Positions 14,946-24,708 are shown, numbered from the stretch's first letter. The stretch: DNA of 64,000 nucleotides from Oscillospiraceae bacterium (GCA_015066515.1 SVOH01000007.1:1-64000); one strand, 5' to 3'. The notes: generated by a model not told the origin, from the letters alone. Made by a program: numbers and translations.

Positions 14946-16931
14946 TCAACTAATTACAGTAAATGGAGGAATATCAGTAGAGGTATTTTCACTTGTTACA
15001 AAGTATGAATCAAGAATTTGTCTAACAAGGCTACCGGCAGCAAAACTCGATGCACCGTGCTCTAGAACTACGGATATGGCAATTTCAGGATTATCATATG
15101 GTGCAAACAAAATAAAGGTGGAGTGGTCTGCCTTTCCGTTTACCTGTGCGGTACCGGTTTTACCGCCAAGCTTTATAGGATAGTCGCCGAGTGCCGCTTG
15201 GCCTGTACCATCAACGGTAACCGAGAGCATACCTGTTTTGATAGAGGATATAGTGCTATCCTTTAATGATATTGTATTAAGCACCTGAGGTTTGCAGTCA
15301 TCATAGGTTTTTGTCATATCGTAAGATACAATTTTATCAATGAGGGTTGCTTTATAATGGGTACCTCCGTTTGCAAAGGTTGCAACGTAGTTTGCAAGCT
15401 GTAACGGGGTAAAGGCATTCATTTGACCAATTGCAATCTGCAAGGTATCACCACCCATACCGTTACTGGTGGGTTCAATCAATATGCCTGCGCTATCGTT
15501 AACCTCAACACCGGTTTTAACACCAAGACCAAATTGTTTAAAATAATCCGTCATAGTAATTGCGCCGATTCTACGTCCAAGTTCAAAGAAAAAGTAGTTA
15601 CAGCTTTTTGAAAGAGCGGCTGTAAGCCCAATATGCTTATGGTAGTGCATACAGCTTGGGCGGTAATCGTCGAAGTACCTGTATTCTCTAGCGCAAAATA
15701 TGGTTTCACTAGTATTATATAGATTGTTTTCAAGTGCTGCCGCAGCTACAATTGGCTTAATGGTAGAGCCTATTGGGTATACACCTTGGAATGCACGGTC
15801 GGTAAGCGGCTTTGTAGGGTCGGCAAGCAATTGATCGTAATTCTCTGATAAGGTTGCGGCATCATAGGTAGGGTAGTTAGCTGACGTCATAATACCGCCA
15901 GATTTTACGTCTATAACAACTGCGGCTCCTGCTTGGGCGGTGCCGCCTTTGCTTTGAAGTTCGCGAACGGTTGTAGCTAGAGCATCTTGTACGGTGCGTT
16001 GCATTTTGGCGTCAAGTGTTAGCATTACGGTTTTTCCGGGTGTTGCTTTCTTTGTTATTTCGGTATCTACTATGTTTCCTTCTTCGTCGAGGTAATAGGT
16101 TATTTCACCGTCTGTGCCACGCAACTGATTTTCGGCATAATACTCTATGCCGCTTTTGCCAACCTTATCATCAAAGGCATAGCCGCGGTCCTTGTAATTT
16201 TCACCTGCGGCCCAGTCTTCTTCATAAATAGGGCCAACGGTGCCAATTAGATTTACGGCAAGTGATGTGTCGGGGTAATATCTAAATGGAACAACATCTA
16301 CCGATACACCATCAAGCAAAAAATGTGATTCCAAAATCTTGCGCATAAGCTCGGTTGGAATATCCTCGGCAAAAGTATACGGATATGAAATTGAAAAGTC
16401 CTCAATCTCCATACTATATCTAACACCGGCAATTTTGCGTTGTTCTTCAAGTGAATAATTTTCAAGCTCATAACGTTCAATAAGTCGGATAAGACAATTA
16501 TCGGCTGTAGCATATTCGGCTAAATCGAGTGTTTTTATAAGCTTCGCATTTGATTCGTTGGGCTTAAAATCGTATGGTGCCGTGTACTGCAGTGGAAGCC
16601 TGTCCTTGTGTTCAACACTTTTTTCATCAAGAAGATTTACAAGACTTAGAATAATATCGTTAAGATTTTCTTTGACATACGCTTTGTTAAAAACAATATT
16701 GTATCCGTCGCGGTTAGCGGCAATTTGCCTACCAAAGCAGTCAAGTATTTCACCACGGGGTGCTTTAAGAATTGCCGTACGTGAAGAAGTACTGCCCTTT
16801 GAGTTTGAGGAATACTTGTCAGAATTAATTATCTGTATAGAGTATATTCTTGCTGTGTAAATTAGTAAAACTATAACCATAATTACAGACAAAACAGTAA
16901 GTGTGGTCTGATGTTTTCTGGTAAACGGCAT
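14946..16931 (-). CDS. mrdA: Class B penicillin-binding protein 2 (elongasome transpeptidase)
   Basis: A D,D-transpeptidase that cross-links peptidoglycan during side-wall growth with MreB and RodA. One N-terminal membrane segment (residues about 10-32) is followed by the PBP dimerisation region with APRGEILDCFGRQIA. The transpeptidase domain has the active serine in GSTIK (about residue 389), SCN in SKSCNYFF, and KTGTAQ (about 590). 661 residues is normal. GAGGTGA precedes the ATG. It follows mreD with a 25-nt gap. rodA is not beside it. Confidence 0.94.
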   Translation of the reverse strand: MPFTRKHQTTLTVLSVIMVIVLLIYTARIYSIQIINSDKYSSNSKGSTSSRTAILKAPRGEILDCFGRQIAANRDGYNIVFNKAYVKENLNDIILSLVNLLDEKSVEHKDRLPLQYTAPYDFKPNESNAKLIKTLDLAEYATADNCLIRLIERYELENYSLEEQRKIAGVRYSMEIEDFSISYPYTFAEDIPTELMRKILESHFLLDGVSVDVVPFRYYPDTSLAVNLIGTVGPIYEEDWAAGENYKDRGYAFDDKVGKSGIEYYAENQLRGTDGEITYYLDEEGNIVDTEITKKATPGKTVMLTLDAKMQRTVQDALATTVRELQSKGGTAQAGAAVVIDVKSGGIMTSANYPTYDAATLSENYDQLLADPTKPLTDRAFQGVYPIGSTIKPIVAAAALENNLYNTSETIFCAREYRYFDDYRPSCMHYHKHIGLTAALSKSCNYFFFELGRRIGAITMTDYFKQFGLGVKTGVEVNDSAGILIEPTSNGMGGDTLQIAIGQMNAFTPLQLANYVATFANGGTHYKATLIDKIVSYDMTKTYDDCKPQVLNTISLKDSTISSIKTGMLSVTVDGTGQAALGDYPIKLGGKTGTAQVNGKADHSTFILFAPYDNPEIAISVVLEHGASSFAAGSLVRQILDSYFVTSENTSTDIPPFTVIS

Positions 16932-16956
16932 TTAAAGTCACCTCGCTTTCTTGGTT

Positions 16957-17466
16957 TTAATAAAATTTTTTATAAAGTGCTTTTTCAAGATAATAAAAAG
17001 GGATAATAAATATTGCGGTAAAAACACAAGAGGGGATTACCGTATTTATAATGTATGTGAGATTTTCTGTAAATGATAGTGAAAATGCGTAGCAAAAAAT
17101 CCAACGAAGTAAAAAGTATAATAATGCACACAATACGCATAGTGTAATAGCCGATATGATATTATTGTTAAATAAATGCTTGGTAACCAGCACCGCCAAG
17201 AGACCCAAAAAACAAAATACTATAGCATTAAATCCAGGGGGTGTGTTTGCAACGGCATCTGTAAGAACACCAATAACAAGACCTGTAAATGCACCTCTAA
17301 GTTCGGAACAAAACATACCGATAGCTACGAGAAGCGATAGTGGTAACAGTGGACTTATATTAAATATTTTTACGCTGAAAGCGGCATTATATTGAATTAA
17401 AAAAAGTGCCGTAAACAAAAGCGTGTTGATTAGGCGAAGTGTAAAGGTATCTTTTGGACTTCTCAT
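16957..17466 (-). CDS. mreD: Rod shape-determining protein MreD
   Basis: A small integral membrane component of the elongasome, with five or six hydrophobic segments and the family features ELRGAFTGLVIGVLTDA and a basic C-terminus. The ORF track start (17523) lies inside mreC; the ATG at 17466 (MRSPKDTFTLRL) begins 4 nt after the mreC stop codon, and GGTGG lies about 13 nt ahead, so coupled translation is likely. 169 residues. Sequence is divergent as usual; the call rests mainly on topology and position. Confidence 0.9.
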   Translation of the reverse strand: MRSPKDTFTLRLINTLLFTALFLIQYNAAFSVKIFNISPLLPLSLLVAIGMFCSELRGAFTGLVIGVLTDAVANTPPGFNAIVFCFLGLLAVLVTKHLFNNNIISAITLCVLCALLYFLLRWIFCYAFSLSFTENLTYIINTVIPSCVFTAIFIIPFYYLEKALYKKFY

Positions 17467-17470
17467 AGGG

Positions 17471-18331
17471 CTATTTACCACCATCCACAGAAATACCGCC
17501 TTGACCGTCAAAAGAGGTAACAATCATAACGGAACGTAACTCATCTATTTCGGCAAATGGTTTTATTTCGGCGTAAATCGAATTATTGCTCTCGTCAATG
17601 CCGATGTTGTTAACCGAACCTATAAGTAACCCTTCGGGAAAGATACCTTCGCCGGAGGTGACGACATAGTCACCGACAGCTACTGTACACGAGCGAGCGA
17701 GATTGGCAAAACGGCAGTAACCGTTTTTTGCAAGCGAAATATTGCCTGTAACAATTCCTGAATCGTGTGTACGGTTATCTAATGCACCAAGAGTAATATC
17801 AGGACTTAATATAGTAGTAACCTTACAAGAGGTTAGTCCAACTTCGGTTATGTAGCCTACAATACCCGCTTCGGTTATAACAGGATCGTATTTTTTAATA
17901 TTTGCGAGTGAACCCTTATTAATTGTAAAGCTACCGTATGGGTCGTTGCTGTCTCGCGAAATGAGTGCCGCATCACAAAAGGTAAGATCCGGGTTGGTTT
18001 CCTTTATACCAAGAAAATCTTTATAAAACTCATTTTGCTCTGACATTTCCTCGTAATTGGCAAGTTGGTTTCTTAAATCGTCAATTTCTGCACGTAGTTC
18101 AGAATTTTCAAGGCTTAATTCACTGCCATCATTGTAGGTTTGGAAGAAATCGGTAACAATATTGGAAACGCTTGTAAATAAGCTTCTAAACGGTGCTGAA
18201 ATGGTGCTTGCAATATCGGTTTGAGGAGACATACGATGGCCTATAATAGCAAATGATGCCGTAAGTAAAATTATGGCGCATAAAACAGCCAATATAATTT
18301 TAAATTGTCGGCTGCGAAGAAAAAAGCGCAT
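17471..18331 (-). CDS. mreC: Rod shape-determining protein MreC
   Basis: A bitopic membrane protein whose extracytoplasmic part organises the elongation machinery. One N-terminal membrane helix (about residues 10-28), a coiled coil (ENSELRAEIDDLRNQLANYEEMSEQ, about 75-100) and the MreC beta-barrel domain (AALISRDSNDPYGSFTINKGS onwards) are in the correct order. 286 residues. It lies 17 nt after mreB and is immediately followed by mreD. Confidence 0.95.
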   Translation of the reverse strand: MRFFLRSRQFKIILAVLCAIILLTASFAIIGHRMSPQTDIASTISAPFRSLFTSVSNIVTDFFQTYNDGSELSLENSELRAEIDDLRNQLANYEEMSEQNEFYKDFLGIKETNPDLTFCDAALISRDSNDPYGSFTINKGSLANIKKYDPVITEAGIVGYITEVGLTSCKVTTILSPDITLGALDNRTHDSGIVTGNISLAKNGYCRFANLARSCTVAVGDYVVTSGEGIFPEGLLIGSVNNIGIDESNNSIYAEIKPFAEIDELRSVMIVTSFDGQGGISVDGGK

Positions 18332-18348
18332 TTTTATTTCTCCTTAAT

Positions 18349-19368
18349 TTATCTGAATTTTTTTCCTCTACGGAAGGTGTAGTTAGCAAAACCAACGTCG
18401 CCTTCAAGACGCTTTTCGGCGCCAAGAACTACACAGTCAAGTGGATTTGCAGCAACAGAAACCGGCATACCGGTTTCTTCGGCTATAAGCTCGGCAAGGC
18501 CGCGCAGAAGGGCGGTGCCACCTGTAAGTGTGATTCCGCTGTCGATAATATCTGCCGAAAGCTCCGGTGGGGTTTTTTCAAGCGTGGTGCGTATGGCATC
18601 TATTATTTGTGTAATAGTATCAAGCATAGCACCGCGAATTTCGGCTGATGTTATGGTAACATTTTTAGGAAGACCATCTACAACATTTCGGCCCTTTATT
18701 TCAATAGAAGTCTCGCCCTCGTATTCCTTTGCAGAACCAATGTCTATCTTAATTTGTTCAGCAGTGCGCTCACCAATAAGCAAATTGTGCTTTTTGCGCA
18801 TGTAGTTAATAATAGCTTCGTCTAGGTCATCGCCCGCAGTACGAAGCGATTGCGCGGTAACAATATCTCCAAGTGAGATAACTGCTATTTCGCTTGTACC
18901 ACCGCCAATGTCAACTATCATATTACCGGTGGCTTCTTGCACCGGAAGCCCCGCTCCAACCGCCGCTGCCATAGGCTCTTCTATAAGGTCAATATCATAA
19001 GCGCCTGCCTGCTTTGCAGCATCGTATACTGCGCGGCTTTCAACTTCGGTAACACCGGTTGGTATGCAAATTACCATTCTTACACGTGAAAAGAATGAAC
19101 CCTTAAGCGCTACACTTACAAATCGTTTTAGCATTGCAGTAGTTACATCAAAATCGGCTATAACGCCATCTTTGAGTGGTCGTACGGCAACTATTGAGCC
19201 CGGTGTTCTGCCGATCATTTCTTTTGCCTCTGTGCCTACTGCACGAACAGCATCGCTGCGAACATCGTAGGCAACTACCGATGGTTCACGCATTATAATT
19301 CCTTTACCTTTTATACAAACCAAGGTGTTTGCAGTACCAAGGTCTACGCCGATATCTCTTGTGAACAT
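18349..19368 (-). CDS. mreB: Rod shape-determining protein MreB (actin-like)
   Basis: An actin-family ATPase forming membrane-bound filaments that direct side-wall synthesis. Nucleotide-binding motifs: DVGTANTLVCIKGKGI (phosphate 1), IVDIGGGTSEIAVISLG (phosphate 2) and LTGGTALLRGL (adenosine). 339 residues, full length. The start MFTRDIGVDLG is typical. Gap to the upstream lipid kinase is 17 nt, so the shape genes appear to be transcribed as part of the long polA-to-aspS run, with no obvious dedicated promoter. Confidence 0.97.
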   Translation of the reverse strand: MFTRDIGVDLGTANTLVCIKGKGIIMREPSVVAYDVRSDAVRAVGTEAKEMIGRTPGSIVAVRPLKDGVIADFDVTTAMLKRFVSVALKGSFFSRVRMVICIPTGVTEVESRAVYDAAKQAGAYDIDLIEEPMAAAVGAGLPVQEATGNMIVDIGGGTSEIAVISLGDIVTAQSLRTAGDDLDEAIINYMRKKHNLLIGERTAEQIKIDIGSAKEYEGETSIEIKGRNVVDGLPKNVTITSAEIRGAMLDTITQIIDAIRTTLEKTPPELSADIIDSGITLTGGTALLRGLAELIAEETGMPVSVAANPLDCVVLGAEKRLEGDVGFANYTFRRGKKFR

Positions 19369-19385
19369 ATATAAACTCCTTAAAT

Positions 19386-20297
19386 TTATTTAATTTTTGT
19401 GTTGTGTGGTACGATAAGATCTATTGCAGATGGAATGTTTGTAAGTGTTATACATTCTTTCCCTTCGGCAAATTCGCCGTCAAGTGTCCAGGGGAGGTTT
19501 TCTCCACCCAAAACGGTAATCTCGCTTGTGTGGAAAAATTCTATACCGTCACGCGCAAGGTCTTTTCTTAAAATACCGTCAACAATTGATTGAAATTGTA
19601 AAATAGTGGTTGGATTTTTTATAAGCAAAACCTCAAACATACCGTCGTTTAGCTTTACGACCGAATCGTTAAATTTTACAATTCCGCCTACGGACATAGA
19701 ATTTGATACTGCGCCAAATAGAAAATCATCTTCTATTTCACGACCGTCACATACAAATTTTAGGTGAATGGGCTTTATATTACTAAGACTTTTAATGCCT
19801 TCAAAAAAGTAAGCTGCTTGCCCTAATACATTTTTAACCTCTTGTGGAGCCGAGTACGAGGCCTCGGTAAAAGCGCCAAATGATGCGGTGTACGAGAAAA
19901 ACTTGTTGCCAAACTTTCCAACATCAAGTTTAATTTCGCTTCCTGTTACAATGTCGCTTGCCGCAATGGTAGGATTGCGTGAGATTTTAAGTCCTGAGGA
20001 CCATTCGTTGAGCGTACCGTAGGGAATATAGCCCAAGGTACATTCAAGTTCTTTTCGCATAACACCTGTTATTACTTCATTAAGTGTGCCATCGCCGCCG
20101 CAAACAACAATGATGTCGTATTTACCGTTTCTAAGCGACTGTACTTTAAGCGTAGCGTCACCTTGACGTTTTGTAGGATATACGGTTACGTCATAGTCAG
20201 CGTCAGAGAAAATTTGTATTATTTTAAGTAAATCATTTTTTATTTTACCTTTACCTGAACGTGGATTGGTTATAATAAGAAGTTTTTTATTTTTCAT
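19386..20297 (-). CDS. Diacylglycerol/lipid kinase family protein (DgkB/YegS-like)
   Basis: A soluble lipid kinase of the DAGK catalytic family, probably phosphorylating diacylglycerol for recycling into phospholipid or lipoteichoic acid turnover. It shows the N-terminal NPRSGKGK motif, the glycine-rich GGDGTLNEV motif, and LPWTLDGEFAEG near the C-terminus. The ORF track starts 46 codons too early; the ATG at 20297 with GGGGG nine bases ahead gives MKNKKLLIITNPRSG and 303 residues. It sits between tsaD and mreB with gaps of about 20 nt. Confidence 0.9.
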   Translation of the reverse strand: MKNKKLLIITNPRSGKGKIKNDLLKIIQIFSDADYDVTVYPTKRQGDATLKVQSLRNGKYDIIVVCGGDGTLNEVITGVMRKELECTLGYIPYGTLNEWSSGLKISRNPTIAASDIVTGSEIKLDVGKFGNKFFSYTASFGAFTEASYSAPQEVKNVLGQAAYFFEGIKSLSNIKPIHLKFVCDGREIEDDFLFGAVSNSMSVGGIVKFNDSVVKLNDGMFEVLLIKNPTTILQFQSIVDGILRKDLARDGIEFFHTSEITVLGGENLPWTLDGEFAEGKECITLTNIPSAIDLIVPHNTKIK

Positions 20298-20322
20298 ATG
20301 AAAAACCCCCGTTTTCTTGATG

Positions 20323-21327
20323 TTATATGTAGTTAATTGGTAAAGTGGCTGTCGCGTTGAGCGAAGCATCGGAAAGGTTACCCGATTGATACTCATAATA
20401 GCCTTGAACACCAACCATTGCGGCGTTGTCACCACAATATTTAAGAGGTGGATAATAAAGTTTTATGCCGCGTTTGTCACATTCTTGTTGCATGCGTGAG
20501 CGTAGTTCGGAATTTGCCGAAACGCCACCCGCCATTACAAGTGTTTTATAACCTTTATTTTCTACGGCAGAGAGTGTTTTTGAAATAAGTATATCGCAAA
20601 CCTTCTGTCTTATTGTAGCCGCCAGTACGGGAACGTCTATTTCCTCGCCTTTTTGATTTTTGTTGTGAACAAGGTTCACAACAGAAGTTTTAAGACCCGA
20701 AAAACTAAAATCAAATAGATTTTCGGTGTGTGGGGTGGGTAGAGGATATTTTTGTGTATCGGCTTTAGTTGCGATTTTATCTAGGTTGACACCACCCGGA
20801 TATGAAAGACCTAGCGCACGTGCGGTTTTGTCAAAGCATTCGCCTGCGGCATCATCGGTTGTGCGACCTATGGGATTGAATTTGGTGTAATCGGTTACCT
20901 CGGTGATTATTGTATTACCGCCAGATACCGTAAGGCACATAAACGGCGGTTTTAACTCGGGAGTATCAATATAGTTTGCCGCAATGTGTGAGCGTAGATG
21001 ATGAACGGGAATAAGCGGCACGCCAAGCGAATATGAAAGTCCCTTGGCAAAATTAACGCCAACAAGTAATGCGCCTATAAGACCGGGTGCAAAGGTAACA
21101 GCCACAGCGTTAATATCGCTATAGGTTATACCTGCCTCTTTAATTGCCTCGTCACACACCTGACTTATGGCTTCGGTATGTCTGCGTGAAGCAATTTCGG
21201 GAACAACGCCACCATATATTTTGTGTTCGGCAATTTGTGTCGCGACTATGTTTGAAAGTATTTTTCTTTCATCGGTTATTGCAACCGATGTTTCGTCACA
21301 AGACGATTCAATTGCTAAAATTATCAT
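20323..21327 (-). CDS. tsaD: tRNA threonylcarbamoyladenosine transferase TsaD
   Basis: It transfers the threonylcarbamoyl group to A37 of ANN-decoding tRNAs, together with TsaB and TsaE. Signatures are AIESSCDETSVAI, the metal-binding histidines in VHHLRSHIAANY, and the ASKHA fold features LTVSGGNT and VMAGGVSANSELR. 334 residues, full length. Its upstream partner in this operon carries a RimI domain, the common genomic partner of TsaD; TsaB and TsaE are not in the window. Confidence 0.97.
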   Translation of the reverse strand: MIILAIESSCDETSVAITDERKILSNIVATQIAEHKIYGGVVPEIASRRHTEAISQVCDEAIKEAGITYSDINAVAVTFAPGLIGALLVGVNFAKGLSYSLGVPLIPVHHLRSHIAANYIDTPELKPPFMCLTVSGGNTIITEVTDYTKFNPIGRTTDDAAGECFDKTARALGLSYPGGVNLDKIATKADTQKYPLPTPHTENLFDFSFSGLKTSVVNLVHNKNQKGEEIDVPVLAATIRQKVCDILISKTLSAVENKGYKTLVMAGGVSANSELRSRMQQECDKRGIKLYYPPLKYCGDNAAMVGVQGYYEYQSGNLSDASLNATATLPINYI

Positions 21328-21343
21328 TTAATCACCAAGTATA

Positions 21344-22186
21344 TTAACTGAAATATTTTGTCATTATTATTGCGTCCTCTTGAGGATTTTCATAAAAGCG
21401 TTTACGAAGACCTACACGTTCAAACCCGAATTTTTCATAAAGTGAAATAGCGGCGTGATTTGATACACGCACTTCAAGAGATATAAATTCAAGTTCGTTT
21501 TTAGAGTTGTCAATCACGTATTCAAGAATTTTTTTGCCGATTCCGGTTCTTCTGTATTCGGGTAGTACGGCAACATTGGTTACATAGCCTTCGCCCGCAA
21601 TTTTTGAAAGTCCCATATATCCGACAATATTATCGTTAAATTGTGCAACGTAAAAGCATGTGCCGGCAGTCATTGATTCTTTAATAGCGTTTTTGCTCCA
21701 AGGAATAGAAAAACATTCTTTTTCGATGTTTGCAATAGCTTGTATATTATCGACAGTAGCAGACGAAACTTTAATGTTACAGAAAAAGTCATCGTTTATT
21801 AAAGCATCAATGGCGGTAATAATTTTGTTGCGGCAATCTCTATAAATGTTAATATCGCAGCCAAATGGGTCGGGTATACCGCCACCTAAAACGTGTAGTT
21901 TGTGGGGTGCAGCACCCGAAAGTAATAACATTTGTTTATGAGACTCGGTCATACAAACAATAGCATCGGCTCGGCTTATGTCATCGGCTGTAATAGATGC
22001 GGAAATATGACCGGTTATATCTATATCAATTTCTTGCATAACCGCAATAGAATTAGAATTGGCCTTTTCGCCGCCGCTAAAGCCACGACTGCATACATTT
22101 ACATTATTAAAATTTTTTGATTTAAGGTAGTATTCTGCCATAGGACTGCGGCAGGTGTTGCCCGTACATACAAAAATTACATTCAT
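21344..22186 (-). CDS. Fusion: low-molecular-weight protein (arginine) phosphatase + RimI N-acetyltransferase
   Basis: Two enzymes in one chain of 280 residues. Residues 1-130 are a low-molecular-weight phosphatase with the P-loop CTGNTCRS (Cys7, Arg13) and general acid Asp106 in PDPFG. Thr11 in the loop is the residue that makes YwlE specific for phospho-arginine. Residues 135-280 are a GNAT domain of RimI type: ANIEKECFSIPWS, VTNVAVLPEYRRTGIGKKIL, and SNHAAISLYEKFGFE. RimI acetylates the N-terminal alanine of ribosomal protein S18. The start codon overlaps the polA stop by one base (TAATG). No stop or frameshift interrupts the junction, so the fusion is real in this assembly. Confidence 0.88.
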   Translation of the reverse strand: MNVIFVCTGNTCRSPMAEYYLKSKNFNNVNVCSRGFSGGEKANSNSIAVMQEIDIDITGHISASITADDISRADAIVCMTESHKQMLLLSGAAPHKLHVLGGGIPDPFGCDINIYRDCRNKIITAIDALINDDFFCNIKVSSATVDNIQAIANIEKECFSIPWSKNAIKESMTAGTCFYVAQFNDNIVGYMGLSKIAGEGYVTNVAVLPEYRRTGIGKKILEYVIDNSKNELEFISLEVRVSNHAAISLYEKFGFERVGLRKRFYENPQEDAIIMTKYFS

Positions 22187-24708
22187 TATCCTTTTGCCTC
22201 AAGCCAGGTTTTGCCGCTATTGGCATCAACCTTTAGTTGTACTGCAAGACTTGCCGCATTGGACATTTCTTGCTCTAAGATATTACAAACAATATCCTTA
22301 TCACTCTCTTTACATTCAACTATTAATTCGTCGTGTACTTGTAAAATAAGATGTGCATCAGGGACTTCGCGATTAAGTCGTTCGCTTACCTTTATCATAG
22401 CAATTTTTATAATATCAGCAGCAGTGCCCTGTATAGGCGCATTACGCGCAACACGCTCACCAAAAGCACGCAGCATACCGTTTGATGCCGAAAGCTCGGG
22501 CAGATAACGGCGTCGACCAAATAGTGTTGTAACAAATCCGTCAGCCTTTGCCTGTGCAATAGTGTTGTCCATATATGCCGCAATACCTTTGTAGGTATCA
22601 AGATAGTTTTTGATATAGGTATCGGCTTCCTTGCGGCTAACACCAATATCTTTACTGAGTGAGAAAGCTCCAATGCCGTAAACTATACCAAAGTTTACAG
22701 CTTTTGCGCGACTACGCATAATGGGGAGCACCATATCAATCGGAATATTAAATACTTGCGAAGCGGTAACAGTGTGAATGTCGGTGTCGCTTCTAAATGC
22801 ATCAATCATTGCGCTATCGTTTGCCATGCTGGCAAGCACACGCAATTCTATTTGACTATAGTCGGCATCGCAAAGCACATAACCATCACGTGCCATAAAG
22901 AATTTACGTAAAATTTTTCCTTCGTCGGTTCTAACGGGAATATTTTGAAGATTAGGCTCGAGCGAGCTTATACGACCTGTTCTTGCTTCGGTTTGGTTAA
23001 AGGTAGAGTGTATTCTGCCGTCTGCACCCTTACAAGCAAGCAAACCGTCACAGTAGGTAGATTTTAGCTTTGCAAGCTGTCTATACTGCAGTATAAGCTC
23101 GACGATGGGGAAGTCATAACGAAGTTCTTCAAGCACTTCGGCATTTGTGCTAAATCCACTTTTGGTTTTCTTTTTGGCGGGAAGCCCTAACTTAACAAAA
23201 AGAATTTGCCCTAATTGTTTAGGAGAGTTTATGTTAAATTTTTCGCCCGCAAGGTTATATATTTCGTTTGTTAAATTGTCTATTCTTTCTTGCAGGTGGG
23301 TTGAATGTTCTTTTAGTCCGTCAAAATCGGCAAGAAAGCCTACAAGCTCCATATCGCCCAAAACACGAGCAAGCGGAATCTCAATATTGCAAAGTAAATC
23401 GAGTTCGCCGCTGTTTTCAAGATGCTTTTGTAGTGTGTCACAACAAGCAGAAAACTGTGTAGCGGTATGCAGTAACTCATCTGTACAGTTTTCTATGTGC
23501 GTAGCGGTGCTATATTCGGCAATGAGACGTCCGATAGAATAGTCGGAAGCCGACGGGTTACAAAGATAAGCGGCAAGCATTGCATCAAAGACTACGTTTT
23601 TTATGTTTTTATACTTTTTATAAAGATTTTTGTAATCGTAAATGCGTTTCGGTATATACTCGTTTTCTAAAAGGAGTAATAGTTCAAAATCATTAAGCTC
23701 GCATACCACTTTATCGCTTACTGCAACGGCACCGTTTTCGCAAATATAGACATCGGCCTTTTCTTTTATATCGGCCGCAGTGCCCACCTGATAGCACATA
23801 TCACAAACAGAATCTTCGGTTGAGGTTGCTGTAGCGTCGGGAGTAATGCCCATTTTTTCCATAAGCTTAAAAAATTCTAAGCGGGTCATAAGACGGGCAA
23901 GATTAATTTTATCTCCGTTAGTGATTTTATAGCTTTCAATGTTAGTATCAATTGGTGCGTCACAGCTTATTGTGCCAAGAGTTCGGCTCAAAAAGGCATT
24001 GTCGCGACCTGTCAAAAGCTTGTTTCTGACGCCATCTTTTATATCAAGGCTGTCTAAATTATCATAGATATAGTCTATGCTATGATATTTTGTAATAAGA
24101 TCGGTGGCGGTCTTTTGACCTACACCTGCGACACCGGGTATGTTATCAGAAGAGTCACCCATAAGCGATTTAAGCTCAATCATTTCATTAGGTGTAAGAC
24201 CGTAATCTTCGAATAATTTAGAAGGGGTATAGTCGGTAATTTCCGGATGCCCCATTTTAGTAACAGTAAGAAGTACACGGGTACTATCGGATACAAGTTG
24301 TAAAGAATCACGGTCACCTGTTGCTATAACACAGGTATTGCCGCTAACATTGGCGTTATGGGCGAGTGTACCTAAAATATCGTCGGCCTCATAGCCTTCA
24401 CATTCGATGTAGCTGTATCCTGCAAGTGTAAGCCATTCTTTAAGTACGGGGAACTGTGTTCGCAATTCGTCGGGCATAGCGTGACGTCCGGCTTTATATG
24501 CGTCATACATTTTGTGACGAAAGGTAGGAGCTTTTAGGTCAAAAGCTACTGCAACACAATCGGGATTTTCTTTTTCAAGCAATCGGTTTAAAATATTTAT
24601 AAAACCGTAAACGGCATTAGTGTAGGTGCCATCCTTTGTAGATAGCAATTTTATTCCGTAAAAAGCACGGTTTATTATACTGTTTCCGTCTATTGCAAGC
24701 AGTTTCAA
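22186..24708 (-). CDS. polA: DNA polymerase I
   Basis: Repair and Okazaki-fragment polymerase. N-terminal 5'-3' exonuclease (FDLKAPTFRHKMYDAYKAGR, DRDSLQLV, GDSSDNIPGVAGVGQKTA; residues about 1-290). A shortened, degenerate 3'-5' domain (about 310-470) has no DxE metal motif, so proofreading is probably absent. The polymerase domain has motif A DYSQIELRVLAS, motif B RSRAKAVNFGIVYG and motif C QVHDELIVE. 840 residues. The start is TTG at 24708, about ten bases after GGAG; the nearby ATG runs into a stop. First gene of the long minus-strand run. Confidence 0.97.
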   Translation of the reverse strand: MKLLAIDGNSIINRAFYGIKLLSTKDGTYTNAVYGFINILNRLLEKENPDCVAVAFDLKAPTFRHKMYDAYKAGRHAMPDELRTQFPVLKEWLTLAGYSYIECEGYEADDILGTLAHNANVSGNTCVIATGDRDSLQLVSDSTRVLLTVTKMGHPEITDYTPSKLFEDYGLTPNEMIELKSLMGDSSDNIPGVAGVGQKTATDLITKYHSIDYIYDNLDSLDIKDGVRNKLLTGRDNAFLSRTLGTISCDAPIDTNIESYKITNGDKINLARLMTRLEFFKLMEKMGITPDATATSTEDSVCDMCYQVGTAADIKEKADVYICENGAVAVSDKVVCELNDFELLLLLENEYIPKRIYDYKNLYKKYKNIKNVVFDAMLAAYLCNPSASDYSIGRLIAEYSTATHIENCTDELLHTATQFSACCDTLQKHLENSGELDLLCNIEIPLARVLGDMELVGFLADFDGLKEHSTHLQERIDNLTNEIYNLAGEKFNINSPKQLGQILFVKLGLPAKKKTKSGFSTNAEVLEELRYDFPIVELILQYRQLAKLKSTYCDGLLACKGADGRIHSTFNQTEARTGRISSLEPNLQNIPVRTDEGKILRKFFMARDGYVLCDADYSQIELRVLASMANDSAMIDAFRSDTDIHTVTASQVFNIPIDMVLPIMRSRAKAVNFGIVYGIGAFSLSKDIGVSRKEADTYIKNYLDTYKGIAAYMDNTIAQAKADGFVTTLFGRRRYLPELSASNGMLRAFGERVARNAPIQGTAADIIKIAMIKVSERLNREVPDAHLILQVHDELIVECKESDKDIVCNILEQEMSNAASLAVQLKVDANSGKTWLEAKG

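Noticed and set aside
20298-20435. 46-residue N-terminal extension of the lipid kinase
   Set aside because: It lies over the end of tsaD in another frame, and a ribosome site precedes the internal ATG that starts the family's usual N-terminus.
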